Notes: generated by a model from the letters alone, not told the origin. A DNA stretch of 64,000 bases from Clostridium sp. CX1 (GCF_025398335.1 NZ_JAODOO010000011.1:1-64000), one strand, 5' to 3'. Positions 1 through 9,666 are shown, counted from the stretch's first letter. Translations and numbers: made by a program.

Positions 1-95
1 TAGATAAGTTTTACTTACCTTACTCTGTTTAATTTTCAAGGATCATTTCCTACTGACAATTATGAATTTTATCAAATTCCAATGTTATTGTCAAC
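1..95 (-). promoter_or_regulatory. rRNA operon promoter and leader (16S gene lies left of window)
   Basis: On the minus strand a TTGACA box (89-94) is separated by 17 bases from TAAAAT (66-71). About 25 bases downstream comes the sequence CCTTGAAAATTAAACAG (about 26-42), which is the conserved leader motif found before 16S rRNA genes in Firmicutes. The region upstream of the -35 box is very AT-rich, like an UP element. I infer that a leftward rRNA operon starts here and that its 16S gene begins beyond base 1; no rRNA sequence itself is visible. Confidence 0.7.
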
Positions 96-346
96 CCCTA
101 ATTTTAATGTTTTAAAATTAGTTATTTATAAACTAGTTCTTAGAATCTACTTTATTGTAGATAGTAGTAAATAGTTTCTATAATTAAGTTGTCCTTTCAC
201 CGAAGGACATGTATTATCTTATCACATTAATGAGCATCGATTCGGATTATATCTTTTATTTTTAGCAAATATCTTTAAATTACTACTTAAATCTATCTAT
301 TTCTAACTAATATATGCATTGATACACTAGGATACGTTAATATATA
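96..346. other. non-coding gap between rRNA promoter and murD terminator
   Basis: No plausible gene is present. The stretch holds two small inverted repeats: ATCTAC/GTAGAT at about 145-162, and TGTCCTT/AAGGACA at 190-209 with a six-base loop. Neither is followed by a T-run, so I do not call them terminators. Confidence 0.4.
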
Positions 347-393
347 AAATCCACTAAAAAGGCATATAAACAAACCTTCTTAGTGGATTTTAT
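347..393 (-). terminator. terminator of murD
   Basis: An inverted repeat (about 347-362 pairing with 375-391, core CCACTAA/TTAGTGG) starts 18 bases after the murD stop codon and runs into a T-rich tail on the minus strand. It separates murD from the rRNA promoter. Confidence 0.75.
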
Positions 394-410
394 TCAATCT
401 GATATATATC

Positions 411-1787
411 CTATAAATTTTTCACAATTTCTTTAAATCTATTACCTCTAGCCTCAAAGTTAGGGAACATATCAAAACTTGCACATGCAGGTGAAAGCGT
501 TACTATGTCTCCACCTTCTGATATGTCTTTTGCTTTCAGTACAGCAGACTCTAAGTTTTCCTCGATAATTATATTTAAATCTTTCCCAGTTCTCACCTTG
601 AACTCTTCAAAACTTTCTTTTATTTTATATTTTGTATCACCAATTAAAATTAAAGTCTTTATTTTTGAATGCCCTTCTTCCGCTAGGGATTGAAAAGGTA
701 TATTTTTATCGTATCCTCCGGCTATTAAAATCACAGGTTTATCAAAGGCCTTAAGTCCAGCTACTGTTCTAGTAGGACTAGAAGCTATAGAGTCATTATA
801 GTATTTAACTCCATCTAATTCTCTTACAAATTCGCATCTATGCTCTACTCCAGTAAAAGTAGTAGATACTTCTCTCATACTACGTATACTTACATCATCA
901 CTTAATGCACAAAATGCAGCCAGTAAATTTTCAACATTATGCATTCCCTTTATCTTAACTTCATTTAAAGCGCATACTTCTTTTCCTTTTACATATAACT
1001 TACTGTCTTGAAAATATGCACCTTGCTCTACCTTGTTTTTCACACTAAACCTACTAATCTTTGCTATAGATTCTCTTACCATAGAGTTTGTTATCTCATT
1101 GTCCATGTTTAATACTAGTAAATCATTTTCGCTTTGATGCTTAAATATATTTTTTTTAGCATCAACATATTCCTCCATATCTTTATGAATATCTAAGTGG
1201 TTAGGACTTAAATTTGTTATAACAGCCACTTCCGGAGATACATTCATTGTCATAAGCTGAAAACTAGACAACTCTAAGACTACTCTATCACTGTCTTTTA
1301 TATCTTCTATTTTAGTAAATAAGGGTGTTCCTATATTACCTCCAACCCATGTATTATATCCTTCCTGTTTAAGCATGTTATAAATTAAAGTTGTAGTAGT
1401 TGTTTTTCCATCGCTACCTGTTACTCCATATAATTTTGCTGGGCAATATCTTACAAACTCCTCTATTTCAGAAGTAATATAACTTCCTTCCTCTTTGGCT
1501 TTGAGCATAGCAGGACTATCTATTCTCATAGATGGAGTTTTAAATATTACATCGAAGCCTTTTAACTCATCTAGATAGTTATATCCTAATATTAATTCTA
1601 CTCCTCTATTCTTAAATTCCTTAGCGACTTCTCCTATTTGTTCTTCAGTTTTCTTATCAAAAGCAGTAACCTTTGCTCCTAAATCTACTAAAAAGTTTAT
1701 TAATGGCGTATTACTTATGCCTATTCCAACTACTGCTGTCTTTTTGTCTTTTATAAAAATTTTAAAATTCTCAAAGTTTCTTTTCAT
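411..1787 (-). CDS. murD: UDP-N-acetylmuramoyl-L-alanine:D-glutamate ligase MurD
   Basis: This cytoplasmic ATP-dependent ligase adds D-glutamate to UDP-MurNAc-L-Ala in peptidoglycan precursor synthesis. The 458-residue length is normal. An N-terminal Rossmann-like nucleotide-sugar domain (about 15-100) is followed by the Mur ligase ATP loop [13 protein letters not shown] (121-133), the central ATPase domain (NLSPNHLD near residue 195) and the C-terminal ligase domain. The ATG follows GGAGGG at good spacing. It is not in a dcw cluster here but stands alone between an rRNA promoter and glyS, with its own terminator. Other Mur enzymes in the window are MurC, MurA and the supporting enzymes GlmU and glutamate racemase. 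Confidence 0.95.
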   Translation of the reverse strand: MKRNFENFKIFIKDKKTAVVGIGISNTPLINFLVDLGAKVTAFDKKTEEQIGEVAKEFKNRGVELILGYNYLDELKGFDVIFKTPSMRIDSPAMLKAKEEGSYITSEIEEFVRYCPAKLYGVTGSDGKTTTTTLIYNMLKQEGYNTWVGGNIGTPLFTKIEDIKDSDRVVLELSSFQLMTMNVSPEVAVITNLSPNHLDIHKDMEEYVDAKKNIFKHQSENDLLVLNMDNEITNSMVRESIAKISRFSVKNKVEQGAYFQDSKLYVKGKEVCALNEVKIKGMHNVENLLAAFCALSDDVSIRSMREVSTTFTGVEHRCEFVRELDGVKYYNDSIASSPTRTVAGLKAFDKPVILIAGGYDKNIPFQSLAEEGHSKIKTLILIGDTKYKIKESFEEFKVRTGKDLNIIIEENLESAVLKAKDISEGGDIVTLSPACASFDMFPNFEARGNRFKEIVKNL

Positions 1788-2005
1788 TAAAAACCCTCCA
1801 AAACTAAAACCTGTCTATATAATTAATCTGTATATTAAATTATACCACTTTATAAAAAAAATAACTTACTTTCTCTAGTTATTTTTGATTATTTATTTGA
1901 CAGTTTATTTAATTATACTTACTAAAATATAATTATAATAGATTTTTGTTGAACTAAGTCGAAATTGATAGAAAATATTTAATTTATAAACTTTATTGCT
2001 ATCTA
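1788..2005. other. AT-rich gap upstream of murD
   Basis: No gene is visible. It should contain the leftward murD promoter, but I could not single out a convincing -35/-10 pair. The decamer aactttattg occurs twice at about 1989-2018, just before the rightward promoter described next. Confidence 0.3.
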
Positions 2006-2035
2006 TTGAACTTTATTGTCTTCATATGCTATACT
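2006..2035 (+). promoter_or_regulatory. rightward sigma-A-type promoter for a candidate small RNA
   Basis: TTGAAC (2006-2011) is separated by 18 bases from TATACT (2030-2035). No open reading frame follows, but a strong intrinsic terminator lies about 85 bases downstream of the expected start near 2042. Confidence 0.45.
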
Positions 2036-2041
2036 ATGTGT

Positions 2042-2150
2042 GTGCCGTAAGGAAACATTAATATAATTCCCCAAGTTTTAATTAAACATATAACATATCC
2101 CCATGATTAAACCCTATTTACCGGATATTAATATCCGGTTATTTTTTTAA
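2042..2150 (+). ncRNA. candidate small regulatory RNA, about 105 nt
   Basis: The transcript is inferred from an upstream promoter (2006-2035) and a perfect terminator (2121-2150). It has no credible coding frame. Its middle carries two C-rich stretches, TTCCCCAAG (about 2068-2076) and ATCCCCATG (about 2097-2105), in an otherwise AU-rich context. Such exposed CCCC motifs are the targeting elements of several Firmicute small RNAs, for example the RsaE/RoxS type, but I do not recognise this one as a member of a named family. It lies antisense to the flanking leftward genes but overlaps neither. Confidence 0.4.
2121..2150 (+). terminator. intrinsic terminator of the candidate small RNA
   Basis: The perfect palindrome CCGGATATTAATATCCGG (2121-2138) is followed by TTATTTTTTTAATTTTTTT. 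Since both flanking genes point left, this rightward terminator needs a rightward transcript to explain it. Confidence 0.75.
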
Positions 2151-2281
2151 TTTTTTTGTGTTTTCATTAAATAATATTATATTAATACATAAATCATACT
2201 TACTAAGGTTATAAACCCAAAAAACTTTTTGATTGTAAAATTCAGTTAATCATTTAGTATTTTATCTTATCAAGTACAAAT
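2151..2281. other. gap with no recognised feature
   Basis: This is AT-rich DNA between the candidate small RNA and the glyS terminator. I see no gene, repeat or conserved signal in it. Confidence 0.3.
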
Positions 2282-2320
2282 AAGCACTATGAATCTCCAT
2301 CTCATTCATAGTGCTTTTGC
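2282..2320 (-). terminator. terminator of glyS
   Basis: A 13-bp perfect stem (2282-2294 with 2304-2316) lies about 70 bases after the glyS stop. T-rich sequence follows on both strands, so it may work in both directions. Confidence 0.65.
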
Positions 2321-2389
2321 TATATACTACATAAAAATTCACTTATTCTAAAAACCTAAACTGGTTACTAGAATATAATCTTTGTAATA

Positions 2390-3781
2390 TTAGAATTCCA
2401 TCTTCTCTTTTATGAAGCTTTTAATCTCATCTATACTTATTCTAAACTGTTCCATAGTATCTCTATCTCTAACAGTAACAGTGTTATCCTCTAAAGTATC
2501 AAAGTCTACAGTTATACAGTAAGGAGTTCCTATTTCATCTTCTCTTCTGTATCTCTTTCCTATACTTCCAGCTTCATCATAATCTACGTTAAACTCTTTT
2601 CTTAAATTATCGTAAATATCTAAAGCTTTATCAGAAAGTTTCTTAGTAAGCGGAAGTATAGCCACCTTAAATGGAGCAATAGCTGGATGGAAACGCATTA
2701 CTGTTCTAACATCTCCGCCTTCTAATTCTTCCTCATCATAAGCGTCTACTAAAAATGATAAAGTTAATCTATCTGCACCTACGGAAGGTTCTATGCAATA
2801 AGGCATATATCTTTCATTTGTAACAGGGTCAAGGTAAGATAAATCCTTTCCAGAATGTTGTTGATGCTGCTTTAAGTCATAATCAGTTCTATCAGCTACA
2901 CCCCATAATTCACCCCATCCAAAAGGATATAAGTATTCAATATCCGCAGTCGCATTGCTGTAGTGTGATAATTCTTCTTTATCATGATCTCTAAATCTTA
3001 TATTCTCTTCTTTAATTCCAAGATTTAATAAGAAATTCCAACAGTATTCCTTCCAGTAACTGTGCCACTCTAAATCTGTACCTGGCTGACAGAAAAACTC
3101 AAGCTCCATCTGTTCAAACTCTCTAGTTCTAAAAGTAAAGTTACCAGGAGTTATTTCATTTCTAAAAGACTTTCCTATTTGAGCTATACCAAAAGGAACT
3201 TTTTTTCTTGAAGTTCTTTGAACATTTTTAAAGTTTACAAATATACCCTGAGCTGTTTCAGGTCTTAAAAATATTTCTGCTTGAGTATCCTCAGTAACAC
3301 CTTGGAATGTTTTAAACATTAAATTGAACTTTCTTATATCTGTAAAGTTATGTTTTCCACAAGTAGGACAATCTATTCCATTATCGTCTATATAACTCTT
3401 TAATTTTTCATTGCTCCAACCATCAGCACTAGCTTTCTCTATACCTTGAGCTGTCATATGCTCTTCTACTAGCTTATCTGCTCTAAATCTAGCTTTACAC
3501 TCTTTACAATCCATAAGAGGATCTGAAAAATTACCTACGTGACCTGAAGCAACCCAAACATCCTTGTTCATAAGAATAGCTGCATCTATACCGACATTAT
3601 ACTTGCTCTCATGAACAAACTTTTGCCACCAAGCTCTCTTTACATTATTTTTTAACTCTACACCTAAAGGACCATAATCCCAAGTATTTGCAAGTCCTCC
3701 GTATATCTCTGATCCCGGATATACGAATCCTCGGTTTTTAGCTAACGCCACTACTTTATCCATTGTTTTTTCTACTGACAT
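2390..3781 (-). CDS. glyS: glycyl-tRNA synthetase (single-chain, alpha2 type)
   Basis: This class II aminoacyl-tRNA synthetase charges tRNA-Gly. At 463 residues it is the homodimeric type, not the separate GlyQ/GlyS alpha-beta type. Visible features are the N-terminal [11 protein letters not shown] segment (19-29), a Cys4 zinc-finger-like insertion (C92, C95, C138, C141), the class II motif 2 region [16 protein letters not shown] (about 207-222), and the C-terminal anticodon-binding domain with PYCITVDF. The ATG follows AGGAGGT. It is preceded by two tandem T-box leaders with glycine specifiers, so its expression should rise when uncharged tRNA-Gly accumulates. It has its own promoter and terminator. 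Confidence 0.96.
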   Translation of the reverse strand: MSVEKTMDKVVALAKNRGFVYPGSEIYGGLANTWDYGPLGVELKNNVKRAWWQKFVHESKYNVGIDAAILMNKDVWVASGHVGNFSDPLMDCKECKARFRADKLVEEHMTAQGIEKASADGWSNEKLKSYIDDNGIDCPTCGKHNFTDIRKFNLMFKTFQGVTEDTQAEIFLRPETAQGIFVNFKNVQRTSRKKVPFGIAQIGKSFRNEITPGNFTFRTREFEQMELEFFCQPGTDLEWHSYWKEYCWNFLLNLGIKEENIRFRDHDKEELSHYSNATADIEYLYPFGWGELWGVADRTDYDLKQHQQHSGKDLSYLDPVTNERYMPYCIEPSVGADRLTLSFLVDAYDEEELEGGDVRTVMRFHPAIAPFKVAILPLTKKLSDKALDIYDNLRKEFNVDYDEAGSIGKRYRREDEIGTPYCITVDFDTLEDNTVTVRDRDTMEQFRISIDEIKSFIKEKMEF

Positions 3782-3841
3782 AAAACTACCTCCTATTTCC
3801 TATTATATAATTATTGTTAACATATTTTGTAAAAATATAAA

Positions 3842-4012
3842 AAGCCCTTGCCATAAAGGGACGAAATTTTAATTCCGCGGTTCCACCCTTCTTGGCACGA
3901 GCCCTACTTTACACAATTATCACTCAAAAGTTCCCTTCATAAATAACTCCTAATTGTTTTCACCAACCACAATCTCTCTTAGAGGATATTAATTACTACT
4001 CTTCTTTATCAT
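3842..4012 (-). promoter_or_regulatory. T-box riboswitch, glycine-specific, proximal copy
   Basis: Read on the minus strand, this leader has the Stem I elements AAGAAGAGTA, AGAGAG and GTGGTTGGTG. A specifier context AAG-GGA-ACTTTTGAG follows (GGA, glycine), then the T-box core AGGGTGGAACCGCG, and a terminator hairpin ending in a T-run at about 3842-3846. The TGGA of the core matches a tRNA ending UCCA, as expected for tRNA-Gly. It ends about 60 bases before the glyS start codon. Confidence 0.92.
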
Positions 4013-4089
4013 AGTGAACTATTTAATTTTCAAACACTAAACTTAACAATCATTGATATGGATAATTATAAATAATCCTTTTTAGGTAT

Positions 4090-4263
4090 AAAAAAAAGAC
4101 CTTCTGCTAAGGGACGAAATTTTAATTCCGCGGTTCCACCCTTCTTGGCATAAGCCCTGCTTTTAACAGTTATCACTCAAAAGTTCCCTTCATAACAACC
4201 CCTGATTGTTCTCACCAACCACAATCTCTCTTAAAGGATATTAATTATTACTCTTCTTTATCA
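4090..4263 (-). promoter_or_regulatory. T-box riboswitch, glycine-specific, distal copy
   Basis: This is a near-duplicate of the proximal T-box, differing at only about 20 positions. It has the same Stem I motifs, the same GGA specifier and the same AGGGTGGAACCGCG core. Its terminator hairpin is shorter (CCTT/AAGG) but has an eight-base T-run at about 4090-4097. It lies upstream in the same leader, so RNA polymerase must pass two separate tRNA-Gly-dependent decisions before glyS. Confidence 0.92.
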
Positions 4264-4296
4264 TAGTGAATATTTAATTATCTTCTGCTTATACTT

Positions 4297-4324
4297 ATTT
4301 TACCATATCTCCACAATTTGTCAA
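4297..4324 (-). promoter_or_regulatory. glyS promoter
   Basis: On the minus strand TTGACA (4319-4324) is followed after 16 bases by TAAAAT (4297-4302). It sits just upstream of the distal T-box. No comparable promoter is obvious between the two T-boxes, so both are probably on one transcript. Confidence 0.7.
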
Positions 4325-4414
4325 CATTAACTATTGATTTTAAGCTTTATATATTCTTATTATCAACAATATTTAAAATTATATACATTCATCATTTATT
4401 ACAAAAAATAAAAA

Positions 4415-4489
<75 letters not shown>

Positions 4490-4510
4490 ATAACTTAACT
4501 TACATGTATT

Positions 4511-4538
4511 ATTATATCAAAGATATTAAAAAAATCAA
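4511..4538 (-). promoter_or_regulatory. tRNA-Asn promoter
   Basis: TTGATT (4533-4538) lies 16 bases from TATAAT (4511-4516), with a TGA extended -10 element. It overlaps the AT-rich hairpin at 4519-4558. Confidence 0.65.
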
Positions 4539-4558
4539 TAGTTTTTTTTAATATCTTT
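4519..4558. repeat. perfect AT-rich hairpin overlapping the tRNA-Asn promoter
   Basis: Sixteen bases (4519-4534) pair perfectly with 4543-4558 across a short loop. The stem carries A- and T-runs, so it resembles an intrinsic terminator. It covers the -35 box and spacer of the tRNA-Asn promoter and may stop readthrough from lysS. Confidence 0.5.
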
Positions 4559-4604
4559 ATATTTTTTTACTTACAGCATATATAATTAATAAATATTTCT
4601 TAAT

Positions 4605-4638
4605 AAAAAGACCAACAGCCTTAAGTTGTTGGTCTTTG
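4605..4638 (-). terminator. terminator of greA-lysS
   Basis: The stem AAAGACCAACA/TGTTGGTCTTT (4607-4617 with 4626-4636) starts about 25 bases after the lysS stop and is followed by T-rich sequence on the minus strand. Confidence 0.85.
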
Positions 4639-4662
4639 TGTATACCATAAGTTTCTCTTATA

Positions 4663-6171
4663 TTATTGATGTGTTGGTTTCATCGTTGGGAATAATATAA
4701 CATCCCTGATAGACGCAGCGTCAGTTAGGAACATTATTAGTCTATCTATACCTATACCAAGTCCACCTGTAGGCGGCATACCTATTTCTAATGAATTAAT
4801 GAAGTCATCATCCATCATGTAGGCTTCATCATCTCCAAGCTCTCTCTCTTTAAGCTGTTGGATAAATCTATCTTTTTGAACTATAGGATCATTTAATTCT
4901 GAGTAAGCATTACATAATTCTCTTCCAAATACGAATCCTTCAAATCTCTCAGTGAAATCAGGGTTTCCTCTCTTCTTCTTAGTAAGAGGTGATATTTCTA
5001 CAGGATAATCAATTATAAAAGTAGGCTGAATTAATTGACTTTCGCCAAACTCTTCAAATAGCATATTTAAAATTTCACCTTTTGTACAATCCTTTAATTC
5101 TTTTTTAAACTTAAGATGCTTTTCTTTTGCTATTTCTCTTGCTTCTTCATCAGTCTTTATTTCATTAAAATCTACACCAGCATATTCTTTTACAGCATCA
5201 ACCATTGTAACTCTTCTCCAAGGTGGTGCGAAGTCTATCTCCGTTCCTTGATACATAACCTTAGTGGTACCAAGAACCTTTTCACATACGTAAGCTATCA
5301 TATTCTCTGTAATCTCCATCATATCATTATAATCTGCAAAAGCTTCATATAATTCTATCATAGTAAACTCAGGGTTATGTCTTACACTTATTCCTTCATT
5401 TCTAAAGTTCTTTCCAATTTCATATACCTTTTCAAATCCACCAACTATAAGTCTCTTTAAGTAAAGCTCTGTAGCTATTCTCAAGTACATATCTATATCT
5501 AAAGCATTATGATGAGTATCAAAAGGTCTAGCTGCTGCTCCACCTGCTATTGGTGAAAGCACTGGTGTTTCAACTTCTAGATAGTCTCTGTTATCCAAAA
5601 ACTCTCTCACAGCTTTTATTATAGCTGTTCTTTTCATAAAAGTATCTCTAACATCTTGATTTATTATTAAATCAACATATCTTTGTCTGTATCTTAAATC
5701 TGGGTCCTTTAGTCCATGCCACTTTTCTGGAAGTGGTTTTAGAGATTTTCCTATAAGCTGAAAATCAGTAATTTGAAGAGATACTTCTCCTGTTTTTGTT
5801 TTGAACACAGTACCTGTTACTGATAACAAATCTCCTATATCGTAGGTTTTATATTCCTTAAGTTTCTCTTCTCCTACATTATCTATTTTTATGTATAATT
5901 GAATTTTTCCATATCTGTCATGCACATCAGAGAAACCAGCTTTTCCATGAACTCTCTTTGACATAAGTCTTCCAGCTACAGTAGCTGTTTTTCCTTCAAG
6001 TTCTTCATAATTATCCTTTATCTCTTTAGATGTATGTGTTCTTTCTACCTTATAAACATCAAAAGGATCTTTGCCATCCTTTTGAAGATTGAAGAACTTC
6101 TGTCTTCTTTCTCTTATCAGTTCATTAAACTCTTCTTCTAATTGGTTTATGTTCTTTTCATCATTTGACAT
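4663..6171 (-). CDS. lysS: lysyl-tRNA synthetase, class II
   Basis: This enzyme charges tRNA-Lys. The 502-residue protein is of normal length and has an N-terminal OB-fold anticodon-binding domain (about 60-155, containing [17 protein letters not shown]) and a class II catalytic core. The core shows motif 2 [18 protein letters not shown] and motif 3 [11 protein letters not shown] near the C-terminus. The ATG follows GGAGGT. It lies 15 bases downstream of greA and is evidently cotranscribed with it, a common clostridial arrangement. No T-box precedes it. Confidence 0.96.
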   Translation of the reverse strand: MSNDEKNINQLEEEFNELIRERRQKFFNLQKDGKDPFDVYKVERTHTSKEIKDNYEELEGKTATVAGRLMSKRVHGKAGFSDVHDRYGKIQLYIKIDNVGEEKLKEYKTYDIGDLLSVTGTVFKTKTGEVSLQITDFQLIGKSLKPLPEKWHGLKDPDLRYRQRYVDLIINQDVRDTFMKRTAIIKAVREFLDNRDYLEVETPVLSPIAGGAAARPFDTHHNALDIDMYLRIATELYLKRLIVGGFEKVYEIGKNFRNEGISVRHNPEFTMIELYEAFADYNDMMEITENMIAYVCEKVLGTTKVMYQGTEIDFAPPWRRVTMVDAVKEYAGVDFNEIKTDEEAREIAKEKHLKFKKELKDCTKGEILNMLFEEFGESQLIQPTFIIDYPVEISPLTKKKRGNPDFTERFEGFVFGRELCNAYSELNDPIVQKDRFIQQLKERELGDDEAYMMDDDFINSLEIGMPPTGGLGIGIDRLIMFLTDAASIRDVILFPTMKPTHQ

Positions 6172-6186
6172 TTAACTAACCTCCAA

Positions 6187-6666
6187 TTATCTTCTTATGC
6201 CAAGTATTTCGTACTTACTTACTCCATTTGGCACTTGTATTTCCACAATATCTCCAACTTTCTTACCTATTAGTCCTCTACCAACCGGTGACTCATTAGA
6301 TATTTTGTTGTTAATAGGATCAGCTTCTGCAGAACCTACTATTATATATTCTACCTCTTCGTCAAATTCATAATCTTTTAACTTTACAATAGAACCTATA
6401 CTTACAATATCTGTTGGTATTTCACTCTGATCTACTATAGTAGCATTTTTTAGCATATTTTCTAATTGAGCAATTCTTCCCTCTACAAATGCTTGTTCAT
6501 TTTTAGCTTCGTCATACTCTGAATTCTCACTTAAATCTCCAAAAGAAAGTGCAACCTTGATCTTCTCAGTTATCTCCTTTCTTTTGACTGTTTTTAAATA
6601 TTCTAACTCTTCCTCTAATTTCTTTACTCCCTCATAAGTCATTACATACTTTCTTGATTCACTCAT
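6187..6666 (-). CDS. greA: transcription elongation factor GreA
   Basis: GreA enters the RNA polymerase secondary channel and stimulates cleavage of backtracked transcripts. The 159 residues show an N-terminal coiled coil (about 8-78, with [17 protein letters not shown] carrying the acidic tip residues) and a C-terminal FKBP-like domain ending in [11 protein letters not shown]. The ATG follows AAAGGGGAG. It is the first gene of the greA-lysS transcript. Confidence 0.95.
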   Translation of the reverse strand: MSESRKYVMTYEGVKKLEEELEYLKTVKRKEITEKIKVALSFGDLSENSEYDEAKNEQAFVEGRIAQLENMLKNATIVDQSEIPTDIVSIGSIVKLKDYEFDEEVEYIIVGSAEADPINNKISNESPVGRGLIGKKVGDIVEIQVPNGVSKYEILGIRR

Positions 6667-6765
6667 TTTATTCTCCCCTTTTAATAATTTATCAAAAAAC
6701 TTCCTATGTCAATATTTTTCAACCCTTTTATGATGGAATAGTTTAGTTTAATAATCATTTAAGTA

Positions 6766-6794
6766 ATTATAAAACAGCATATTATTAATGTCAA
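6766..6794 (-). promoter_or_regulatory. greA-lysS promoter
   Basis: TTGACA (6789-6794), a 17-base spacer and TATAAT (6766-6771) make a perfect sigma-A promoter on the minus strand. A second TTGACA (6707-6712) nearer greA has a poor -10 at 15 bases. Confidence 0.8.
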
Positions 6795-6837
6795 CATTTT
6801 CAAACTCATTTTACCCTGTCTATAAACTGGCAGCTGA

Positions 6838-7665
6838 CTACCCTAACTCCCAAGTGTCTTTGTTAAACTTTATCTTATCTAAAAATATTCCGTTATATTG
6901 TAGAGACTTTTCTATGTCTTTTTCTTCCATCTGACATAATATTGATCCTAAAAGTTCTGTAGACATAGTATATTCATCCAATGCCCATGGCACACTATAA
7001 GTTACATCATTTATAATAGTTCTGCTATTATTTATCGGATTAATTCTATTATTTATATACCATACAGCTGCTGTTCCATTCACTTCTATTTCCTCTGAAT
7101 TTATAATAAAATCCGCATTATTAAATGAGTACTCCATATCACTAGTTATAACTGGTGTTATTCCATAGTTAGCAATAATGTACTCTCCTATTACATTAGT
7201 TTTTAATATATTTTTAGATAGCAATATTATATATTTAGCCTCTTTAGCTAGACTACAAATTACGTTAAAATTCATATCATCTGCTGCATCATATATAACT
7301 ATACAACTATCTCTTATAGTCTTATGCCTAGTTCTTAATATAAGTTTTATACTTCTAACTATTCCATAGGCCATAAGTTCCTTTTGGAATGTATTAAACA
7401 AACCATAATCTAATTTTCTATATGTTTTAGGCGCTAATTGAAAATCTTTGCTTTTAAAAGGCTTTTTTACAATACTTAAATTACCGTAGTATGCCTTTTC
7501 ACTAAAATTAGGAGGAAATTTAACACTAACTATACTTAAATTTAGCTCCTTAATAAAACTCTTTTTGTGATAATAAATTTTAAATCTATCTTTTATTCTA
7601 CCTAAAAGACTACTATCCTCATAGCACCTTGTGACGTCAGCATTAACATATACTATTGGTTTCAT
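6838..7665 (-). CDS. conserved hypothetical protein of unknown function
   Basis: I do not recognise this 275-residue protein. It has no signal peptide and no transmembrane segment. The middle (about 115-195) alternates hydrophobic strands and helices (SCIVIYDAADD, AKYIILLSKN, GITPVITSDMEYS, ADFIINS), which suggests a Rossmann-like alpha/beta fold. The N-terminus begins KPIVYVNADVTRC. It has no obvious nucleotide-binding glycine loop or catalytic motif. It lies between dusB and greA with intergenic gaps on both sides, and it does not look horizontally acquired. Its ATG follows a weak GAGGA site. Confidence 0.75.
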   Translation of the reverse strand: MKPIVYVNADVTRCYEDSSLLGRIKDRFKIYYHKKSFIKELNLSIVSVKFPPNFSEKAYYGNLSIVKKPFKSKDFQLAPKTYRKLDYGLFNTFQKELMAYGIVRSIKLILRTRHKTIRDSCIVIYDAADDMNFNVICSLAKEAKYIILLSKNILKTNVIGEYIIANYGITPVITSDMEYSFNNADFIINSEEIEVNGTAAVWYINNRINPINNSRTIINDVTYSVPWALDEYTMSTELLGSILCQMEEKDIEKSLQYNGIFLDKIKFNKDTWELG

Positions 7666-7735
7666 TAATGAATCCTCTATTATTACTTACGTTACTATTG
7701 TATTCTACCTGGTAATTAAAAATTACATTCAGTTT

Positions 7736-8713
7736 TTACTGGTGCTTATTTACTATAAGCTTTTTATATTCTTCTAGGATATTTAAAACACTAGCACTTT
7801 CCTTCTCATAGTTAACCTTATCTTTTATTTCTTTATTGTTTTCAATTCCTTTTAAGTACCATCCTATATGTTTTCGCATTTCCCTTACAGCTGTAATCTC
7901 TTCTAAATAATAAAGAGCTCTTTTATAATGGGTTATGCACATATCTATCTTTTCTTCTGCAGAAGGATAAACTATTTCTTCTCCATTAATGCCCTGTTGT
8001 ATTTGACTAAATATCCAGGGGTTTCCCATGGAACCTCTTCCTACCATTACTCCATCGCAACCTGTTTCTTTGAAGAGACGGATGGCATCTTCTGCAGTAA
8101 CTACATCTCCATTTCCTATAACAGGAATCTTAACCACTTCCTTGACCTGCCTTATTATATCCCAATCTGCCTTTCCTTCATACATCTGTTCACGAGTTCT
8201 CCCATGGACTGTTATGCAGTCTGCACCTGCCTGTTCTAAAATCTTAGCAAATTCAACTGCATTGATGTTATTAGCGTCAAATCCTTTTCTAAATTTAACA
8301 GTTACAGGTTTCAATGAGGCTCTTTTTACTTCTTTGACTATTTCAGCAGCTAGCTTAGGGTTCTTCATCAAAGCAGACCCCTCTGCATTCTTGACAATCT
8401 TAGGGGCTGGACATCCCATATTAATATCAACAATACATATATCCTTGTTATCATTGAAAAAGTCACAGGACTTAGCCATAATAGCAGGATCTGAACCGAA
8501 TATTTGTACTGCCACCGGACTTTCTTTAGCAGAGATATTCAGCATACTCTTTGTATTCTCACTTCCGTAAAATAAGGCTTTTGAACTTATCATTTCAGTA
8601 TAAACAAGTCCACACCCCATCTCTTTACATATACCTCTAAAAGCTATATCAGTAACTCCTGCCATAGGAGCTAAGAACACATTGTTCTTGAATTCTAACT
8701 CCCTTATCTTCAT
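7736..8713 (-). CDS. dusB: tRNA-dihydrouridine synthase, DusB-like
   Basis: This FMN-dependent reductase makes dihydrouridine in tRNA. The 325 residues form a TIM barrel with [14 protein letters not shown] (12-25) at the N-terminus, [20 protein letters not shown] (about 96-115) with the catalytic Cys in MGCP, the FMN-binding [18 protein letters not shown] and GNGDV segments, and a C-terminal helical domain. Its ATG shares one base with the stop codon of coaX, so the two are translationally coupled. Confidence 0.93.
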   Translation of the reverse strand: MKIRELEFKNNVFLAPMAGVTDIAFRGICKEMGCGLVYTEMISSKALFYGSENTKSMLNISAKESPVAVQIFGSDPAIMAKSCDFFNDNKDICIVDINMGCPAPKIVKNAEGSALMKNPKLAAEIVKEVKRASLKPVTVKFRKGFDANNINAVEFAKILEQAGADCITVHGRTREQMYEGKADWDIIRQVKEVVKIPVIGNGDVVTAEDAIRLFKETGCDGVMVGRGSMGNPWIFSQIQQGINGEEIVYPSAEEKIDMCITHYKRALYYLEEITAVREMRKHIGWYLKGIENNKEIKDKVNYEKESASVLNILEEYKKLIVNKHQ

Positions 8714-9501
8714 TACAACACCTGCTCTTTATTTTTTTCATAAATTATTCTTAATCCTTTTAAGGTTAGTATTGGATCTATATTATCTATAAATTTAGAT
8801 TCTTCACTTATAAGTTTAGCCAATCCTCCCGTTGCTATAATTACCGGCTCTTCCTCACCTAACTGCATCATTTCCTTTTTCATCTTATCTACTATGTAAT
8901 CAACCTGTCCAATATATCCATAAATTATACCAGCCTGCATGCTTGAAACTGTATTTTTACATATTACACCTGATGGCTTTGTAAGTTCAACTCTAGGCAA
9001 TTTAGCCGCTCTTTCAAATAACGCTTCTGAAGATATTTTTATACCAGGACATATAGTACCGCCTAAATAATCTGCTTTAGCTGTTATAGCACAAAAAGTT
9101 GTAGCTGTTCCAAAATCTATTATAATAATTGGCTTTTTATACATTTCGTAAGCAGCAACCGCATTAACTATCCTGTCTGCACCAACTTCTTTTGGATTGT
9201 CATATTTTATATTTATACCAGTTTTTACTCCCGGTCCAACTACTAACGGATCTATTTCAAAATACTTTTTTATCATATGCTCTAATGAATACATGATGTT
9301 AGGAACTACTGAAGATACTATAACTCCTTCTACATCTGTCGGATCTAGTTTACTTTGCAAAAATAATTGTGTTACCTGAACACCGTACTCATCTGCAGTT
9401 CTTTTAGAGTCCGTTGATAACCTCCAACTTGCAATAAGCTCCTTATTCTCATAAACTCCTAATACAATATTGGTGTTTCCTACATCTAAGACTAAAATCA
9501 C
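8713..9501 (-). CDS. coaX: type III pantothenate kinase CoaX
   Basis: CoaX performs the first step of coenzyme A synthesis, phosphorylating pantothenate. It belongs to the ASKHA fold: the N-terminus has [13 protein letters not shown] (phosphate-binding), then [13 protein letters not shown] and [13 protein letters not shown] place the start at a GTG (9501-9499), giving 262 residues. The longer GTG at 9513 lies inside the ribosome binding site AAAGGTGG, which is ideally spaced eight bases before 9501, and family members begin right before the VLDVGNT motif. The gene is coupled to dusB. Confidence 0.93.
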   Translation of the reverse strand: MILVLDVGNTNIVLGVYENKELIASWRLSTDSKRTADEYGVQVTQLFLQSKLDPTDVEGVIVSSVVPNIMYSLEHMIKKYFEIDPLVVGPGVKTGINIKYDNPKEVGADRIVNAVAAYEMYKKPIIIIDFGTATTFCAITAKADYLGGTICPGIKISSEALFERAAKLPRVELTKPSGVICKNTVSSMQAGIIYGYIGQVDYIVDKMKKEMMQLGEEEPVIIATGGLAKLISEESKFIDNIDPILTLKGLRIIYEKNKEQVL

Positions 9502-9557
9502 AGTATATCCCACCTTTCTTAATAATACAAAATTTATAATAAATACTTTACATAATT

Positions 9558-9583
9558 AAAGAGCAGCTTTAGAGCTGCCCTTT
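9558..9583 (-). terminator. terminator after the thioesterase gene
   Basis: A GCAGC/GCTGC stem with flanking AAAG/CTTT pairing, about 85 bases after the thioesterase stop and before coaX. Confidence 0.55.
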
Positions 9584-9666
9584 AGTATACCCAAAACACT
9601 GTCAATTTAATAATTTAATTTTATCAGCTAAATTATATTTGTCAAGCCAACATCAATTTTACCAAT

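Noticed and set aside
190-209. TGTCCTT/AAGGACA hairpin as a terminator or riboswitch
   Set aside because: The stem is short, has no T-run on either strand and no recognisable riboswitch core.
8028-8570. Long rightward frame inside dusB
   Set aside because: It is antisense to a clear dusB gene and its product resembles no known protein; shadow of dusB codon usage.
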